Source of the DNA: Photobacterium damselae
GTDB taxonomy: Bacteria > Pseudomonadota > Gammaproteobacteria > Enterobacterales > Vibrionaceae
Reading direction: 5' to 3'
Assembly (NCBI RefSeq): GCF_003026815.1
Contig: NZ_PYOG01000001.1
Coordinates: 1-64,000, forward strand
DNA: 64,000 bases
Of the stretch, positions 49,424-59,908 are shown piece by piece (position 1 is the stretch's first letter; the number at the start of each line of letters is the position of its first letter). The notes beneath the pieces were generated by a model. It was not told where the DNA came from, made no database searches, and worked only from the letters and a program-made list of their open reading frames with translations. Both the position numbers and the translations under genes were made by a program.

Positions 49424-49454
49424 AAAAAATAAAGCGCAGCCTAAGCCACGCTTT
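49424..49454 (-). terminator. terminator of tor operon (minus)
   Basis: AAAGCG (49431-49436) pairs with CGCTTT (49449-49454). On the minus strand the stem is followed by ATTTTTT (forward 49424-49430). It ends the torECA transcript before the globin gene. Confidence 0.75.
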
Positions 49455-49490
49455 AAGATTATGATAAATAGACAGATATTTCTAATCTAT

Positions 49491-51971
49491 TTAACTTACA
49501 TATATCGGCCCGCTAAATGAAGTAACGGGAGGCACTTCACCTTTAAACTTCTCAACTTGCACCACTACAGTATTGGCACTGGTTGCCTGAGCAAGTTCTG
49601 AGGTCCCAATATCTTGAGTTAATGTATTAGGATCGCCATAAGTATCAAGAGCACCAATATCGTTATTGATCGGACCAAACCAAGCCCCTTCGGTAATACG
49701 AATCACCCCCGGTGGATAATCCCCAGAAACTTTAGCTCCAGCAAGTAACTGCCCTCGGTCATTAAAAACTCTGACAATGTCACCATCTTTAATACCTCGA
49801 GCTTTGGCATCATCTGGGTTTAAATGTACTGGCTCCCGACCTTTAACAGCATAAGTTTCACGGAATTTTTCCGAATCACACATCTGTGAATGAAGTCGTT
49901 TTGGCGGATGACAAGACTGAAGCCAAAGAGGATATTTATCGGATTTTGGCCCACCATGAGAACGCTCATTTTTCTCAAACCACATAGGATGTCCCTGACA
50001 ATATGGGTATTTATAACAAGCGATTTTTCGGCTGTATATTTCAATAAACCCTGATGGCGTACCCAATGGGTTAATTTCAGGGTCTTCTCGGAAGGCAGCG
50101 TGGCTAACCATAGATTGATCGGTCTTAAACGGAGCGAGCCCTTGTTGCCAAAACTTATTAAATTCTGGCATTGGGTACTTATCTTTGTTAGCCGCACGGC
50201 AATCGTTGTAGAGTTGTTTTACCCACTCCATTTCCGTCATACCGCGAGTATATTCTTTGCTTTTACCAAATCGTTCACACAACTCGGTAAAAATTTGGAA
50301 ATCTGTTTTTGATTGAAAAAGCGGATCAACCAGCTTATGCATTGCAAGAATACCCGCTGTTGAATAAGTACCAAATTGGTCAATATCATTACGTTCAAAC
50401 TGAGTACAAGCGGGCAAAACGATATCAGAGAAGCGGCAAGTTGGCGTCCATGTATAATCAATATTGACAACCGTTTGCAGCTTTCTAAATGCCTCCTTCA
50501 TTCGGTTACGGTCTTGATGGTGATTCCATGGATTACAACCACTAAAGACCATCATTTTAATATCAGGCAAGACAACCTGACTGCCGTTATATTGAATTTT
50601 TTTACCCGGCTCCATGATGGCATCAATCCAACGAGCAACAGGAATGATTGAGCTATAACCTTTGAAATCGGTATTGTTCCAAACTGGTACTTGGCCTTCA
50701 TCTACATTACGGGGAAAACCACCAGGCCCGGCTGCATTACTGTATGGCGTACCAACTCCACTGTATTGATGCGAGAATGAAATACCACCACCAGGAAGGC
50801 CTATTTTACCCAACATTGAAGCCAAAACGACCGCCATCCAATAAGGTTGCTCACCATGTAGCTGACGCTGAATCGACCAGCCAAAGATCATCATGGTACG
50901 ACCTTTTGCAAGCATACGGGCAAATTTTTGGATCTCATCGGCTTTTATGCCACAAATCGGTTCTGCCCATTCCGGGGTTTTCGCTGTTTTATCTTCTCCT
51001 TTACCGAGCAAATACGGCAGAAAATCTTCAAAGCCTAAGGTATAGGTTTCCATAAAACTTTTGTCGTAAAGCTTTTCATCATAGAGGGTATAGGCGAGCG
51101 CTAACATAAAGGCGACATCGGTTTGAGGGTTCACATACTGATGTTCACAGCTTAAATAATTTTGAGTTTGCGAAATAACTGGATCAACCGAGATCACTTT
51201 GATCTCTTTTTTCGCTATTTTTTCTTTTAATTGCGCGTAGTAGTCGTAACAATCATGGGTCTCACACTGCCAACCTACTTGACTGTTTTTCATCGGATCG
51301 TTCGACCACCAAATCAGTGTATCGCAATGCTCTAATATATGAGGCCAAGTCGTCGCTTGAGCATATACTTCGGTAGAACCGATTACATAAGGTAGGATAG
51401 TTTGTCCTGCACCTGTTGAGTAATCCCCCACTTTTTTAATAAAGTTGCCATACATACCAACCGCTCGCTGCATATGTGAGGTGCAGCTGTGAAATTGTCC
51501 TGTTTCACGCCAGCCAGTTTGCCCTGCATGAAGTGCCCATGGCCCATAATCTTTTTGAACCCGATGTAGCTCTTGGAAAAACAGATCAAGTGCTTCATCC
51601 CATGTAACTCGCACAAAACGATTATTACCGCGAGTTTCACCACTGTATTTATTCTTACGTAACCAATCTAAACGCACTAATGGATAACGAATTCGACTTG
51701 GGCTGTAAATCAAACCAATAATCCCATTGAGCATATCCGTTGGATGTTTATCTTGCTCTAATGGTTTGATCTCCATTACCTGTCCATTATAAATACGCGC
51801 CCGAAATGCCCCCCAGTGAGACCCTGATACTTTCCAAGTGCCTGGCTCCTGTGCTGGTGCACCATCTTGTACTGTTGCATGTGCCAACTGCGTTAATAAG
51901 CTTGGTCCTATCACAGTCACAGCACTGGTGGTTGCGACCCCTTGCAAAAATTTACGTCGAGTTAAAGACAT
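49491..51971 (-). CDS. torA: trimethylamine-N-oxide reductase catalytic subunit (TorA/TorZ)
   Basis: This 826-residue periplasmic molybdopterin enzyme of the DMSO reductase family has a Tat signal [14 protein letters not shown] (residues 3-16). The family motif [11 protein letters not shown] and the Mo-binding region [16 protein letters not shown] (Ser ligand) are present. The C-terminal dinucleotide-binding domain begins around HPPKRLHSQ. It reduces TMAO to TMA with electrons from the TorC cytochrome encoded just upstream. It is nearer to TorA or TorZ in length (848 or 809); the two were not separated. No TorD chaperone gene is seen. Confidence 0.92.
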   Translation of the reverse strand: MSLTRRKFLQGVATTSAVTVIGPSLLTQLAHATVQDGAPAQEPGTWKVSGSHWGAFRARIYNGQVMEIKPLEQDKHPTDMLNGIIGLIYSPSRIRYPLVRLDWLRKNKYSGETRGNNRFVRVTWDEALDLFFQELHRVQKDYGPWALHAGQTGWRETGQFHSCTSHMQRAVGMYGNFIKKVGDYSTGAGQTILPYVIGSTEVYAQATTWPHILEHCDTLIWWSNDPMKNSQVGWQCETHDCYDYYAQLKEKIAKKEIKVISVDPVISQTQNYLSCEHQYVNPQTDVAFMLALAYTLYDEKLYDKSFMETYTLGFEDFLPYLLGKGEDKTAKTPEWAEPICGIKADEIQKFARMLAKGRTMMIFGWSIQRQLHGEQPYWMAVVLASMLGKIGLPGGGISFSHQYSGVGTPYSNAAGPGGFPRNVDEGQVPVWNNTDFKGYSSIIPVARWIDAIMEPGKKIQYNGSQVVLPDIKMMVFSGCNPWNHHQDRNRMKEAFRKLQTVVNIDYTWTPTCRFSDIVLPACTQFERNDIDQFGTYSTAGILAMHKLVDPLFQSKTDFQIFTELCERFGKSKEYTRGMTEMEWVKQLYNDCRAANKDKYPMPEFNKFWQQGLAPFKTDQSMVSHAAFREDPEINPLGTPSGFIEIYSRKIACYKYPYCQGHPMWFEKNERSHGGPKSDKYPLWLQSCHPPKRLHSQMCDSEKFRETYAVKGREPVHLNPDDAKARGIKDGDIVRVFNDRGQLLAGAKVSGDYPPGVIRITEGAWFGPINNDIGALDTYGDPNTLTQDIGTSELAQATSANTVVVQVEKFKGEVPPVTSFSGPIYVS

Positions 51972-51988
51972 AAACGATCCTCTCCGTT

Positions 51989-53176
51989 CTAATGCTGTGA
52001 TTTAGAGAATGTTGATGAGTGATTTTGTAGATATTTCAATACAATGGCTTCACTATCACTGTCTAAATTGACAAAAGCGAGCATACCGTTAAACATTCCT
52101 GGCCAAGTATTGGCATCAAAGTGATTCTCTGTTGGCTGGGTATGACAGACGCTACAGTTGGTGTCATAAGCAGATTTTGCGGCTGACCATATCGGTTGGA
52201 CATCAGGTAATAAATTATCTTTTTGCATCCATAGCGTAATAGTGACTTGCTGCCATTTAAGTCCAGTTAGGTCATCTTCTTTCTCATCCCCTTTTTGAAC
52301 CACTTGATCATTTTGCGCCGCATCTTTGCTCAGGGCTGCAACGGGAATGTTTAAGCCAAAGTCTTGTTCAATCACACGACCAAAGCCTTTTGTTTTACGC
52401 CAACCATGGATTTCGACTTCTACGGCTTTATCCGTTACCTTCACCACTTTGACTTCTGAAGCAGGTTCTAATTGTCCAGCTTCAGTCGTTAAGCTTTCAT
52501 CTGAATATAATGGAAGAAAACGGACACTATAATAAGCACTACCATCAGAGAAACTGGTACTGTGAGATTGGGCAATAAGTTCGGAAACCATTCCGCCGGA
52601 AGATTCCATATTTTGTGGTAATTGATGAGCAATCCCTTTATGGCAATCTAAACAACTTTGGTCTCGTGCTGCTGCTTGTTTCATTTGAACTTGAGCTCGA
52701 GGAGACATTTCATCCCATTTCATACTCTCGTACTTATGGCAATGTTTACACTCTTTAGAACCATTGGCAGAAAACCGTTCCCATTCATGTTGAGCAAGTT
52801 CCATTCTTTTGGCTTCAAACTTCTCCTTGGTATCAATAGTACCAAACAGATGACCAAAAACTTCTTTGCTGGCCTGCATCTTCCGTGCAATTTTATCGGT
52901 CCAATTATGAGGCACATGACAATCAGGACACGTAGCTCTAACCCCAGCATTATTTGACCAATGAACTGTTTGTTGTAATTCTGGATAAACGGTATCTCGC
53001 ATATCATGACAACTGATACAGAACTTTTCTGTATTCGTCATTTCAAGCCCCGTATTAAAACCACCCCAGAACATAACTCCAGCAATAAATCCTCCCAGAG
53101 TTAAGACACCAAGACTGATTTTTGTCGCTGGCCGCCATAGTGTTTGCCATATTTTCTTAAGTGTTTTCATTCTCAC
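51989..53176 (-). CDS. torC: pentaheme c-type cytochrome TorC
   Basis: This 395-residue membrane-anchored cytochrome has one N-terminal helix (about 18-38). Four CxxCH heme motifs lie in the NapC/NirT part (CISCH, CPDCH, CKHCH, CLDCH) and a fifth in the C-terminal domain (CSVCH). It takes electrons from the quinol pool to the TMAO reductase in the periplasm. Its length agrees with E. coli TorC (390). It follows torE by 46 bases and precedes torA by 17. Confidence 0.94.
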   Translation of the reverse strand: MRMKTLKKIWQTLWRPATKISLGVLTLGGFIAGVMFWGGFNTGLEMTNTEKFCISCHDMRDTVYPELQQTVHWSNNAGVRATCPDCHVPHNWTDKIARKMQASKEVFGHLFGTIDTKEKFEAKRMELAQHEWERFSANGSKECKHCHKYESMKWDEMSPRAQVQMKQAAARDQSCLDCHKGIAHQLPQNMESSGGMVSELIAQSHSTSFSDGSAYYSVRFLPLYSDESLTTEAGQLEPASEVKVVKVTDKAVEVEIHGWRKTKGFGRVIEQDFGLNIPVAALSKDAAQNDQVVQKGDEKEDDLTGLKWQQVTITLWMQKDNLLPDVQPIWSAAKSAYDTNCSVCHTQPTENHFDANTWPGMFNGMLAFVNLDSDSEAIVLKYLQNHSSTFSKSQH

Positions 53177-53222
53177 CTCCTTGATGTTTAACTCAGCTCT
53201 TCATTCTATGAGCAAGGCAACA

Positions 53223-53393
53223 TTAACCATGCCCAGGAGGACCCAAAACAAACACCTGAAGAGCCCACACAATAAAGCCATATGCGCTGACTAAACCAAC
53301 TGTCAAAATAGGAAATAAAAACACAGCTATAAATATGAACGACATCCACTCATATTTTCCGCGCTCTTCATCTTGCACATCATTAGTATCCAT
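53223..53393 (-). CDS. torE: TorE small membrane protein
   Basis: This 56-residue protein starts at ATG 53393 behind GGAAG (seven-base gap). It has one membrane helix (about SFIFIAVFLFPILTVGLVSAYGFIVW) and a C-terminal VLGPPGHG tail, the NapE/TorE pattern. It is first in torE-torC-torA. Its role in TMAO respiration is not fully known; it is thought to assist the cytochrome. A GTG start eight codons upstream is possible but lacks a ribosome site. Confidence 0.85.
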   Translation of the reverse strand: MDTNDVQDEERGKYEWMSFIFIAVFLFPILTVGLVSAYGFIVWALQVFVLGPPGHG

Positions 53394-53730
53394 TGCTTCA
53401 CTTCCATTAATGATCACTTACCTCAAAAGTATAGTTAACCCACAGATAATTTTTATTTTTTCACTTTTCAGGCATGACTTAAAAATCAGAAATGCGATCT
53501 GGATATATTTTTCATTATAGAAGGTAGGCGTAAGATGCTGTTTTTATTACTTGTGAAGAAAAAGAGATTTAGAGCATTATCTCTAATTGAAGGGAAAAGA
53601 AACTCATTAAACAGAGTATTCGTTATCAAGATTCATAATGAGTAGTTAATATGAAATCAGTATGCATACTTTGATAAACATACAAATAGTTTAGATAATA
53701 AGCCAAGTTACACTGAATTATAATAAAATG

Positions 53731-53870
53731 CCGTTTTGTGGACATTTCCTCATTATTATCAACTACTTCCTGCTATATTAACTGTTACGAAAATCTTGTC
53801 CGATCTTATTAGTGAATAACTAAAAAGTAGCGTCACAGGTAGCCGATTGTTCACCCAATCGGCTTTTTTA
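53731..53870 (+). ncRNA. candidate small RNA with intrinsic terminator
   Basis: TATAAT stands at 53719-53724, with a poor -35 match. About 110-140 bases later AGCCGATTG (53841-53849) pairs with CAATCGGCT (53855-53863), followed by six T. No coding frame with a ribosome site lies between. An orphan terminator in a long spacer often marks a small RNA. The identity and the start are not known. Confidence 0.35.
53841..53870 (+). terminator. strong orphan terminator
   Basis: A perfect nine-base stem AGCCGATTG/CAATCGGCT with a TTCACC-like loop and a run of T. No plus-strand gene precedes it, so it probably belongs to a non-coding transcript. Confidence 0.88.
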
Positions 53871-53961
53871 TGTCTTCATCTTTTGTCCCTATCCCTCTGT
53901 TATTGCCTTTCGTAAAATATTCCATAACGATCCTCGTTTCGTTTAGACAAAAACTATAGTG

Positions 53962-54070
53962 ATACCCAAGTAGATCAAGGTGTGAGATTCAGTGAAAAGA
54001 TCTTAACTTACAGGCAAGGACATAACTGATAAGCAACTCAAGAGTTACTGTTAGTGCTGTTTGGGGTATA
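53962..54070. repeat. decayed copy of dispersed inverted repeat
   Basis: It begins ATACCCAAGTAGATCAAGG, continues with GATTCAGTGA and TTACAGGCAAG, words shared with the left half of the element at 46289, and ends TGTTTGGGGTATA. The length is about 110 bases. Confidence 0.6.
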
Positions 54071-54129
54071 TAGAAGATAAAGATAAGGTGGTGGGGATAG
54101 TAAAAATAGAGTACTTGAAATGACAGATA

Positions 54130-54157
54130 CGAAAAAGGGAAGCCGAAGCTTCCCTTT
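54130..54157 (-). terminator. terminator of rplT (minus)
   Basis: AAAGGGAAGC (54134-54143), loop CGAA, GCTTCCCTTT (54148-54157). On the minus strand a T-run follows (forward 54132-54136). It ends the thrS-infC-rpmI-rplT operon. Confidence 0.88.
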
Positions 54158-54179
54158 CCTGAAAAACTAAACTGTAAAA

Positions 54180-54533
54180 TTACAGAGCAGCTTTTGCTTT
54201 CTCAACTAGCACTGTGAAAGTTGCTTTGTCGAATACAGCGATATCAGCAAGGATCTTACGATCGATTTCGATAGACGCTTTCTTAAGACCGTTGATGAAA
54301 CGGCTGTAAGACATACCATTCTGACGTGCAGCAGCGTTGATACGTGCAATCCATAGTTGACGGAAAGTACGTTTCTTCTGACGACGGTCACGGTAAGCGT
54401 ATTGACCAGCTTTAGTAACTGCTTGGAAAGCTACGCGATAAACACGTGAACGTGCACCGTAGTAACCTTTAGCTTGTTTAAGAACTTTCTTGTGACGTGC
54501 ACGCGCTTGTACACCACGTTTTACGCGAGGCAT
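54180..54533 (-). CDS. rplT: 50S ribosomal protein L20
   Basis: This 117-residue basic protein begins [23 protein letters not shown], the invariant start of L20. It is needed for 50S assembly. In E. coli, L20 also represses its own operon by binding the rpmI leader. It is last in thrS-infC-rpmI-rplT and follows rpmI by about 42 bases. AGGAG precedes the start. Confidence 0.98.
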   Translation of the reverse strand: MPRVKRGVQARARHKKVLKQAKGYYGARSRVYRVAFQAVTKAGQYAYRDRRQKKRTFRQLWIARINAAARQNGMSYSRFINGLKKASIEIDRKILADIAVFDKATFTVLVEKAKAAL

Positions 54534-54575
54534 AGGAGACTCCTAGACTAAATTAAAAAATAAAACTAAAAACGA

Positions 54576-54770
54576 TTAAGCGTATGGAAGCATACGAACA
54601 ACTGCAGCCACTTCACACTTAGGAAGGATTGCATTTGGACGAAGCTGACGCTTGTTCTTAGTAGTACGTTTAGTTAGGATGTGACGCTTAGTCGCGTGCT
54701 TGTACTTAAAGCCACCGCCAGTTTTCTTGAAACGCTTAGCAGCACCTTTGTTGGATTTCATCTTAGGCAT
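54576..54770 (-). CDS. rpmI: 50S ribosomal protein L35
   Basis: This 64-residue protein begins [20 protein letters not shown] and ends [11 protein letters not shown], typical of L35. ATG 54770 is the family start; five more codons are open upstream but not conserved. It lies 100 bases after infC and 42 before rplT, as in E. coli. The gap upstream is where the L20-binding pseudoknot would be, but I did not fold it. Confidence 0.97.
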   Translation of the reverse strand: MPKMKSNKGAAKRFKKTGGGFKYKHATKRHILTKRTTKNKRQLRPNAILPKCEVAAVVRMLPYA

Positions 54771-54870
54771 GATGAGACTCCGCATTGTTGATAGTTAATA
54801 ACACAGTAATATGGGCGAACAAAAAGCGCTGCGATAAGCAGCGCTTTTGCTACTTGAATGCCGTAATTAC

Positions 54871-55422
54871 TTACTTCTTCTTAGGAGCAAGCATCATCGT
54901 CATCTGACGACCTTCTACTCGACTAGGGAAACTTTCAACGACCGCTAGGTCGATTAGGTCATCCTTAATACGATTAAGAAGTTCAATACCGATGCTCTGA
55001 TGAGCCATTTCACGACCACGGAAACGTAGCGTTACTTTGCCTTTATTGCCCTCTTCTAAAAAGCGACTCAGGTTGCGCAGTTTTACCTGATAATCGCCTT
55101 CGTCTGTACCAGGTCGGAATTTAACTTCCTTGATCTGGATTTGTTTCTGCTTTTTCTTTTGCTCTTTAGCAGCCTTGCTCTTTTCGAACAGGTACTTGCC
55201 ATAGTCCATCACACGACAAACTGGTGGCTCGGCATTAGGGCTGATTTCGACTAAGTCCACACCAGCTTCGTGAGCAGCATTCAACGCTTCTTCAATAGAA
55301 ACGACACCGATTGACTCGCCGTCTAGACCAGTTAAACGAACTTCGCGAAGACCACGAATTTCACCATTAAGGCGATGTGCATTTTGCTTAACTGGTGCTT
55401 GGGTTCTTTTTCCGCCTTTAAT
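54871..55422 (-). CDS. infC: translation initiation factor IF-3, AUU start
   Basis: This 183-residue protein matches E. coli IF-3 (180). The N-terminal half reads [22 protein letters not shown], a linker helix follows, and the C-terminal half contains [16 protein letters not shown] and [10 protein letters not shown]. The start codon is ATT (minus strand 55422-55420), three bases after the thrS stop and behind GGAGG. No ATG is present in the conserved N-terminus. The AUU start is the known basis of IF-3 autoregulation. A naive caller would begin at ATG 55284 and lose 46 residues. Confidence 0.95.
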   Translation of the reverse strand: MKGGKRTQAPVKQNAHRLNGEIRGLREVRLTGLDGESIGVVSIEEALNAAHEAGVDLVEISPNAEPPVCRVMDYGKYLFEKSKAAKEQKKKQKQIQIKEVKFRPGTDEGDYQVKLRNLSRFLEEGNKGKVTLRFRGREMAHQSIGIELLNRIKDDLIDLAVVESFPSRVEGRQMTMMLAPKKK

Positions 55423-55425
55423 ACC

Positions 55426-57357
55426 TTATTCCTCCACAATATTGAGCTTACGACTGCTAATTTCTTGCTGCATGTAAGCAACAAGATCATCAATCTTAAA
55501 TTTACCCAAATCTTTACCCTTGCGAGTACGTACTGCAACTTCACCTGCTTCAACCTCTTGGTCGCCGCATACAAGCATGTAAGGTACTCGCTTCAAAGTA
55601 TGTTCGCGGATTTTAAAGCCAATCTTCTCATTTCTCAAGTCCGCATTGACTCTAATTCCACATTTTTTCAATTTTTCTACAATTTCTTGTACATATTCTG
55701 ACTGAGAGTCAGTAATATTCATCACAACAGCTTGTTGAGGCGCCAACCAAGTTGGGAAGAAACCTGCATAATCTTCGATAAGAATACCGATGAAACGCTC
55801 TAATGAACCAAGAATTGCACGGTGAATCATAACCGGTGTGTGGCGTTCGTTATCTTCACCTACGTAAGTAGCGCCTAAACGCTCTGGTAGAGCAAAGTCT
55901 AACTGAACTGTACCACACTGCCATGCGCGATCAAGGCAATCGTGAAGAGTGAACTCGATCTTAGGACCGTAGAACGCACCCTCACCTTCTTGAATTTCAA
56001 ATGGAATATCCATTGATTCAAGCGCGGTAACTAAGTCAGCTTCTGCTTTATCCCACATTGCATCAGAACCTACGCGTTTTTCTGGACGAGTAGATAATTT
56101 AACAACAATGTTCTCAAAGCCGAATGTCTTGTACGTATCATACACCATTTCGATGCAAGATGTAACTTCTTGTTGCACTTGAGATTCTGTACAGAAAATG
56201 TGCGCATCATCTTGAGTAAAGCCACGTACACGCATGATACCATGAAGTGAACCTGATGGCTCGTTACGATGACATGAACCAAACTCAGCCATACGTAATG
56301 GTAGATCACGGTAAGATTTCAGACCTTGGTTAAAGATCTGTACGTGACCTGGGCAGTTCATTGGCTTAATTGCGTATTCACGGTTCTCAGAACTTGTTGT
56401 GAACATTGCATCTGCGTACTTGTCCCAGTGACCAGAACGTTCCCATAGTACACGGTCCATCATTAGAGGACCTTTTACTTCTTGGTAATCGTATTGGTTT
56501 AGTTTTTCACGAACAAATACTTCTAGTTCACGGAAGATAGTCCAACCGTTGTGATGCCAGAACACCATACCAGGGGCTTCTTGCTGCATATGGAACAGAT
56601 CAAGTTGCTTACCAATTTTACGGTGGTCACGCTTTGCAGCTTCTTCTAGACGAGTTAGGTGAGCTTTTAGCGCCTTCTTATCGTGGAATGCAGTACCGTA
56701 GATACGCTGAAGCATCTTGTTTTCGCTATTACCACGCCAGTATGCACCAGCAACACTTAATAGCTTGAAGTTTTGACAGAAGCCCATGTGTGGTACGTGA
56801 GGACCACGACACATGTCGATGTATTCTTCATGATGGTATAGACCAGGACGATCGTCACGAGCTACATTTTCATCAAGAATTTCAATTTTGTAAGTTTCAC
56901 CGCGAGATTCAAATGTATCACGCGCTTCTTGCCAGCTTACTTTTTTCTTAACTACCTGATACTTGGTCTTAGCAAGTTCAAGCATGCGCTTCTCAATAAC
57001 TTCAAGATCTTCTTGAGTTAGAGACTGTTCAAGGTCGATATCGTAGTAAAAACCGTTATCGATTGTTGGACCGATAGCCATTTTCGCTTCAGGGTACAAC
57101 TGCTTAATTGCATGACCTAAAAGGTGAGCACATGAGTGACGAACGATCTCTAAACCATCAACTTCATCTTTAGCTGTGATGATTTCTAGACTTGCATCGT
57201 TTTCGATAAGATCACAAGCATCAACACGAACGCCATCAACACGACCAGCGATCGTTGCTTTCGCAAGACCAGGACCGATAGATAGAGCGACATCCATAGT
57301 TGATACAGGATTTTCGAATTGACGTTGACTGCCGTCAGGAAGAGTAATTACAGGCAT
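55426..57357 (-). CDS. thrS: threonyl-tRNA synthetase
   Basis: This class-II synthetase has 643 residues (E. coli 642). TGS domain (about 1-61, [20 protein letters not shown]), editing domain with [16 protein letters not shown], catalytic core with [12 protein letters not shown] (zinc Cys and His) and motif 3 [17 protein letters not shown], then the anticodon domain. ATG 57357 with AGGA eight bases upstream is the family start; the frame is open further upstream. ThrS represses its own mRNA in E. coli by binding a tRNA-like leader; such a leader was not confirmed here. Confidence 0.97.
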   Translation of the reverse strand: MPVITLPDGSQRQFENPVSTMDVALSIGPGLAKATIAGRVDGVRVDACDLIENDASLEIITAKDEVDGLEIVRHSCAHLLGHAIKQLYPEAKMAIGPTIDNGFYYDIDLEQSLTQEDLEVIEKRMLELAKTKYQVVKKKVSWQEARDTFESRGETYKIEILDENVARDDRPGLYHHEEYIDMCRGPHVPHMGFCQNFKLLSVAGAYWRGNSENKMLQRIYGTAFHDKKALKAHLTRLEEAAKRDHRKIGKQLDLFHMQQEAPGMVFWHHNGWTIFRELEVFVREKLNQYDYQEVKGPLMMDRVLWERSGHWDKYADAMFTTSSENREYAIKPMNCPGHVQIFNQGLKSYRDLPLRMAEFGSCHRNEPSGSLHGIMRVRGFTQDDAHIFCTESQVQQEVTSCIEMVYDTYKTFGFENIVVKLSTRPEKRVGSDAMWDKAEADLVTALESMDIPFEIQEGEGAFYGPKIEFTLHDCLDRAWQCGTVQLDFALPERLGATYVGEDNERHTPVMIHRAILGSLERFIGILIEDYAGFFPTWLAPQQAVVMNITDSQSEYVQEIVEKLKKCGIRVNADLRNEKIGFKIREHTLKRVPYMLVCGDQEVEAGEVAVRTRKGKDLGKFKIDDLVAYMQQEISSRKLNIVEE

Positions 57358-57869
57358 GAAAAATGTCCTTTCCAGTGGTGCCACATACCAAGTAGCACTT
57401 GATTCAAAAATGTTTAAATACGTTGAGTATTTAAGTAGAGACTTACTAAACCTCATTGGGTCACATTTTGGTACAAATCAAAATGAGCTTCCAACAACGT
57501 CTAACTAAGGGAACAGATATTATCACATCGAGGTATATTTAGTTAAGGAGCTTTTGAGGTTCTCTGCGTAATTTCTGAAAAAAGACCAACCCTAAAAAGT
57601 CAGGGTTGGTTAAGAAGATGCGAAAAGTAAAAACAAAGGAGATGTTTTACAAGGTAATGATACATCGCGATCAGCCGAATTTTTTAGCACCTGATATACC
57701 CGATATTGCCTTACTGCTATTTATATATCTTTCAGTCCACCACTGAGCTAATGCATTTTTCACCACAAAATATTCAAACTTCTAACAACTTCACGTTAAT
57801 TTCTTTATGAAATGGTCTAAGCTATTGATAGTCAGTTGCACAACTACTGTTTTCAGTGTGGAGGATGCT
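57358..57869. other. divergent spacer upstream of thrS
   Basis: 512 bases separate thrS from the kinase gene on the other strand. A minus-strand terminator lies at 57578-57610 and a 21-residue minus-strand frame (57600-57665) ends inside it. This could be a leader of thrS or end another transcript. GAGG at 57861-57864 is the kinase ribosome site. Confidence 0.45.
57578..57610 (-). terminator. minus-strand terminator upstream of thrS
   Basis: On the minus strand ACCAACCCT (57610-57602) pairs with AGGGTTGGT (57593-57585), followed by CTTTTTTC. It lies about 220 bases upstream of the thrS start codon, so it is either a leader attenuator or the end of an unannotated minus-strand transcript. Confidence 0.75.
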
Positions 57870-58736
57870 ATGTGGCAGGGGATTTCAAACCAGCTTTCTG
57901 AACAATTAGGTTATTCGTTTAAGATCACCGAAAAAGAGGTACTGACAGGAAGTGAGGTTAATCAATGCTATTGCATCAGTGACGGCAACGAACGCTTCTT
58001 CTTAAAACTCAACACTCGGGATAATTTAGTCATATTCGAAACAGAAGCAGAGAGCCTGCGTATTCTTAATGAAGCATGTTGCGTTCAAGTTCCACAGTTT
58101 GTTCATATGGGGACATGTAAAGACAAAGCATTTCTGGTTCTCAATTACCTCCCAACTAAGCCCTTAGACTCACATTCAGCGTATGAGCTTGGTCAGAATT
58201 TAGCTAGCCAACATTTATGGGGTGAGCAAATTGAATACGGTTTTGATTTCGATAATTATATAGGCCTTACGCCACAACCTAATAAATGGCGCAGAAAATG
58301 GTGTCGATTCTTTGCTGAACAGCGCATAGCTTGGCAACTTCAACTGTGTGAAGAAAAAGACATCTCCTTTGGTAATATCGATACTATTACCAGTAATGTG
58401 ATTCAATGCTTACTCAGCCACCAGCCAAAACCCTCACTACTTCACGGTGATCTCTGTTATGCCAATAGCGCTTTGACGGTTTCGGGCCCCATTATTTTCG
58501 ATCCTGCAACATACTGGGGTGATAGAGAATGTGATATCGCTACAGCTGAACTTTTTGCACAATTTCCGCCAGAGTTTTACCAAGGTTATAACAGTATTTA
58601 CCCTCTTGATGAGAACTACGGGCAGCGAAAAGAGCTCTATCAACTGTACTATCTCCTTAACCAAAGTTATCTATTTGGTGGTTGCTATATAGAAAAAGCA
58701 AGACAGATTATCAATAAACTCAAATTAGCAGATTAA
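57870..58736 (+). CDS. fructosamine kinase-family protein (YniA-like)
   Basis: This 288-residue protein of the fructosamine/aminoglycoside kinase fold is very like E. coli YniA (286): MWQGISNQLSEQLG, then YLPTKPLDSHSAYELGQ, catalytic HGDLCYAN (D and N kept; the usual W after DL is C here) and DPATYWGDREC. ATG 57870 has GAGG five bases upstream; the frame is open 21 codons further. Members phosphorylate sugar-amine adducts; the true substrate is not proven. The next gene is a yniC-like phosphatase. Confidence 0.85.
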   Translation: MWQGISNQLSEQLGYSFKITEKEVLTGSEVNQCYCISDGNERFFLKLNTRDNLVIFETEAESLRILNEACCVQVPQFVHMGTCKDKAFLVLNYLPTKPLDSHSAYELGQNLASQHLWGEQIEYGFDFDNYIGLTPQPNKWRRKWCRFFAEQRIAWQLQLCEEKDISFGNIDTITSNVIQCLLSHQPKPSLLHGDLCYANSALTVSGPIIFDPATYWGDRECDIATAELFAQFPPEFYQGYNSIYPLDENYGQRKELYQLYYLLNQSYLFGGCYIEKARQIINKLKLAD

Positions 58737-58871
58737 TCGCGTTGTTTATCTTGAGCTAAAATCAGTAACTAAAATTACTTGGTATATAGAAGTAATCCTC
58801 TGATAAACAATACCCAACTATGATAGTATCAGCAGTTGATATCTGATTGATTTTACTATTCTAGGATGATT

Positions 58872-59525
58872 ATGTTACAAGCTGCTGTTTTCGATATGGA
58901 TGGACTACTTGTTGATTCAGAGCCGTTTTGGCAACAAGCACAAGTAGAAGTATTTACGGATCTTGGGGTTAAAATTTCCATTGAAGATACTCATAAAACA
59001 ATGGGATTACGAATCGATCAAGTTGTAGAATTTTGGTTTAATCAACAACCATGGCAAGGACCTAACTGTGCTGAAGTAACTCAGACGATCGTTGACCGAG
59101 TAAAAGCATTAGTTCGTGAGCAAAAGCCAATGCTTCCTGGGGTTGTAGAAGCTATTACTTGCTGTAAAGAGTCAGGTCTTAAAATCGCTCTAGCCTCTTC
59201 ATCACCAATGGATTTAATTGAAGCGACGATTGATGCTCTTTCTCTTACTGGGTTGTTTGAAGCGGTGTTATCAGCTGAACACTTACGCTACGGGAAACCG
59301 CACCCTGAAGTTTATATTAATGCTGCAGATGCGTTAGGCGTAAAACCTCAACATTGTGTCGCATTTGAAGACTCGGTGAATGGTTTATTAGCGGCTAAAG
59401 CAGCTCAAATGAAAGGGATCGCTGTACCTGATGCAGCCTTTAGCCAAGATCCTCGCTGGGCTATTGCCGATTGCAAACTTTCCTCGCTGCACGAAGTAAA
59501 TCCAGAATTATTAGCTCAGTTATAA
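58872..59525 (+). CDS. HAD sugar-phosphatase (YniC/HxpB-like)
   Basis: This 217-residue HAD hydrolase has the catalytic motif FDMDGLLVDSEP (DxDG), motif II ALASSSP, the lysine in RYGKPHPEVY and the acid pair in FEDSVNG. E. coli HxpB (YniC, 222 aa) removes phosphate from 2-deoxyglucose-6-phosphate and hexitol phosphates; this one is close. ATG 58872 with AGGA five bases upstream is preferred to ATG 58866. It lies next to the kinase gene, also as in E. coli, but with a 135-base gap. Confidence 0.9.
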   Translation: MLQAAVFDMDGLLVDSEPFWQQAQVEVFTDLGVKISIEDTHKTMGLRIDQVVEFWFNQQPWQGPNCAEVTQTIVDRVKALVREQKPMLPGVVEAITCCKESGLKIALASSSPMDLIEATIDALSLTGLFEAVLSAEHLRYGKPHPEVYINAADALGVKPQHCVAFEDSVNGLLAAKAAQMKGIAVPDAAFSQDPRWAIADCKLSSLHEVNPELLAQL

Positions 59526-59908
59526 CTCTAAAAAGATTATTAATAAGAATAAAGATGGATGCTTCTATCTTTATTCTTAATTAAATCGTGAAAATAGACG
59601 CAATTAATTACCTCTACAGCTCTTTTTGACCAAATTAATTTTTCTATTGCTAGTTTATAAAAGTTAATTTGCGACCCATACCCTCTCTAGCAATCAAAAG
59701 CATAAACTGACTCATACTCCCTAGTTAATTCACAGCAAAAAACAATGAAAGACGCTAGGATTTAACTAAACCCAAAGCAACAATAATGGATTCATCTCAG
59801 CGATTCGGAATTAAACATTACGCTTATTAATAGCGGCCCAATCACTTACAGATGCAAGACAGTACGTGTTAGGTAACTTGGGGCAAATTAGGGTTAAGGA
59901 GTAGATAA
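59526..59908. other. intergenic region with hairpin
   Basis: A long stem AAGAATAAAGAT/ATCTTTATTCTT (59545-59578) follows the phosphatase gene. The other bases hold no recognised gene or site, except AAGGAG at 59895-59900, the ribosome site of the next gene. The promoter of that gene should be here. Confidence 0.5.
59545..59578. terminator. hairpin after yniC-like gene
   Basis: A 12-base perfect stem, AAGAATAAAGAT with ATCTTTATTCTT, about 20 bases after the stop. No T-run follows, so it may be a weak terminator or only an mRNA end. Confidence 0.55.

Larger units (their letters stand above)
53394..54179. other. intergenic region with orphan terminator and repeat fragment
   Basis: This is 786 bases between torE and rplT. 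The torE promoter must lie at its left end; no TorR box was recognised. A TATAAT box (53719-53724) and the terminator at 53841-53870 bracket a possible small RNA. A decayed dispersed repeat follows at 53962-54070, and the rplT terminator sits at 54130-54157. No coding frame with a ribosome site was seen. Confidence 0.5.

Noticed and set aside
54871-55284. infC starting at ATG 55284
   Set aside because: It would lose the conserved IF-3 N-terminal half, which is coded in frame from the ATT at 55422.
57732-57753. tRNA D-arm-like bases (minus strand TAGCTCAGTGGTGGA)
   Set aside because: No matching D-stem partner, anticodon arm or GGTTCGA T-loop follows. The bases are explained by a small CAGT/ACTG hairpin.
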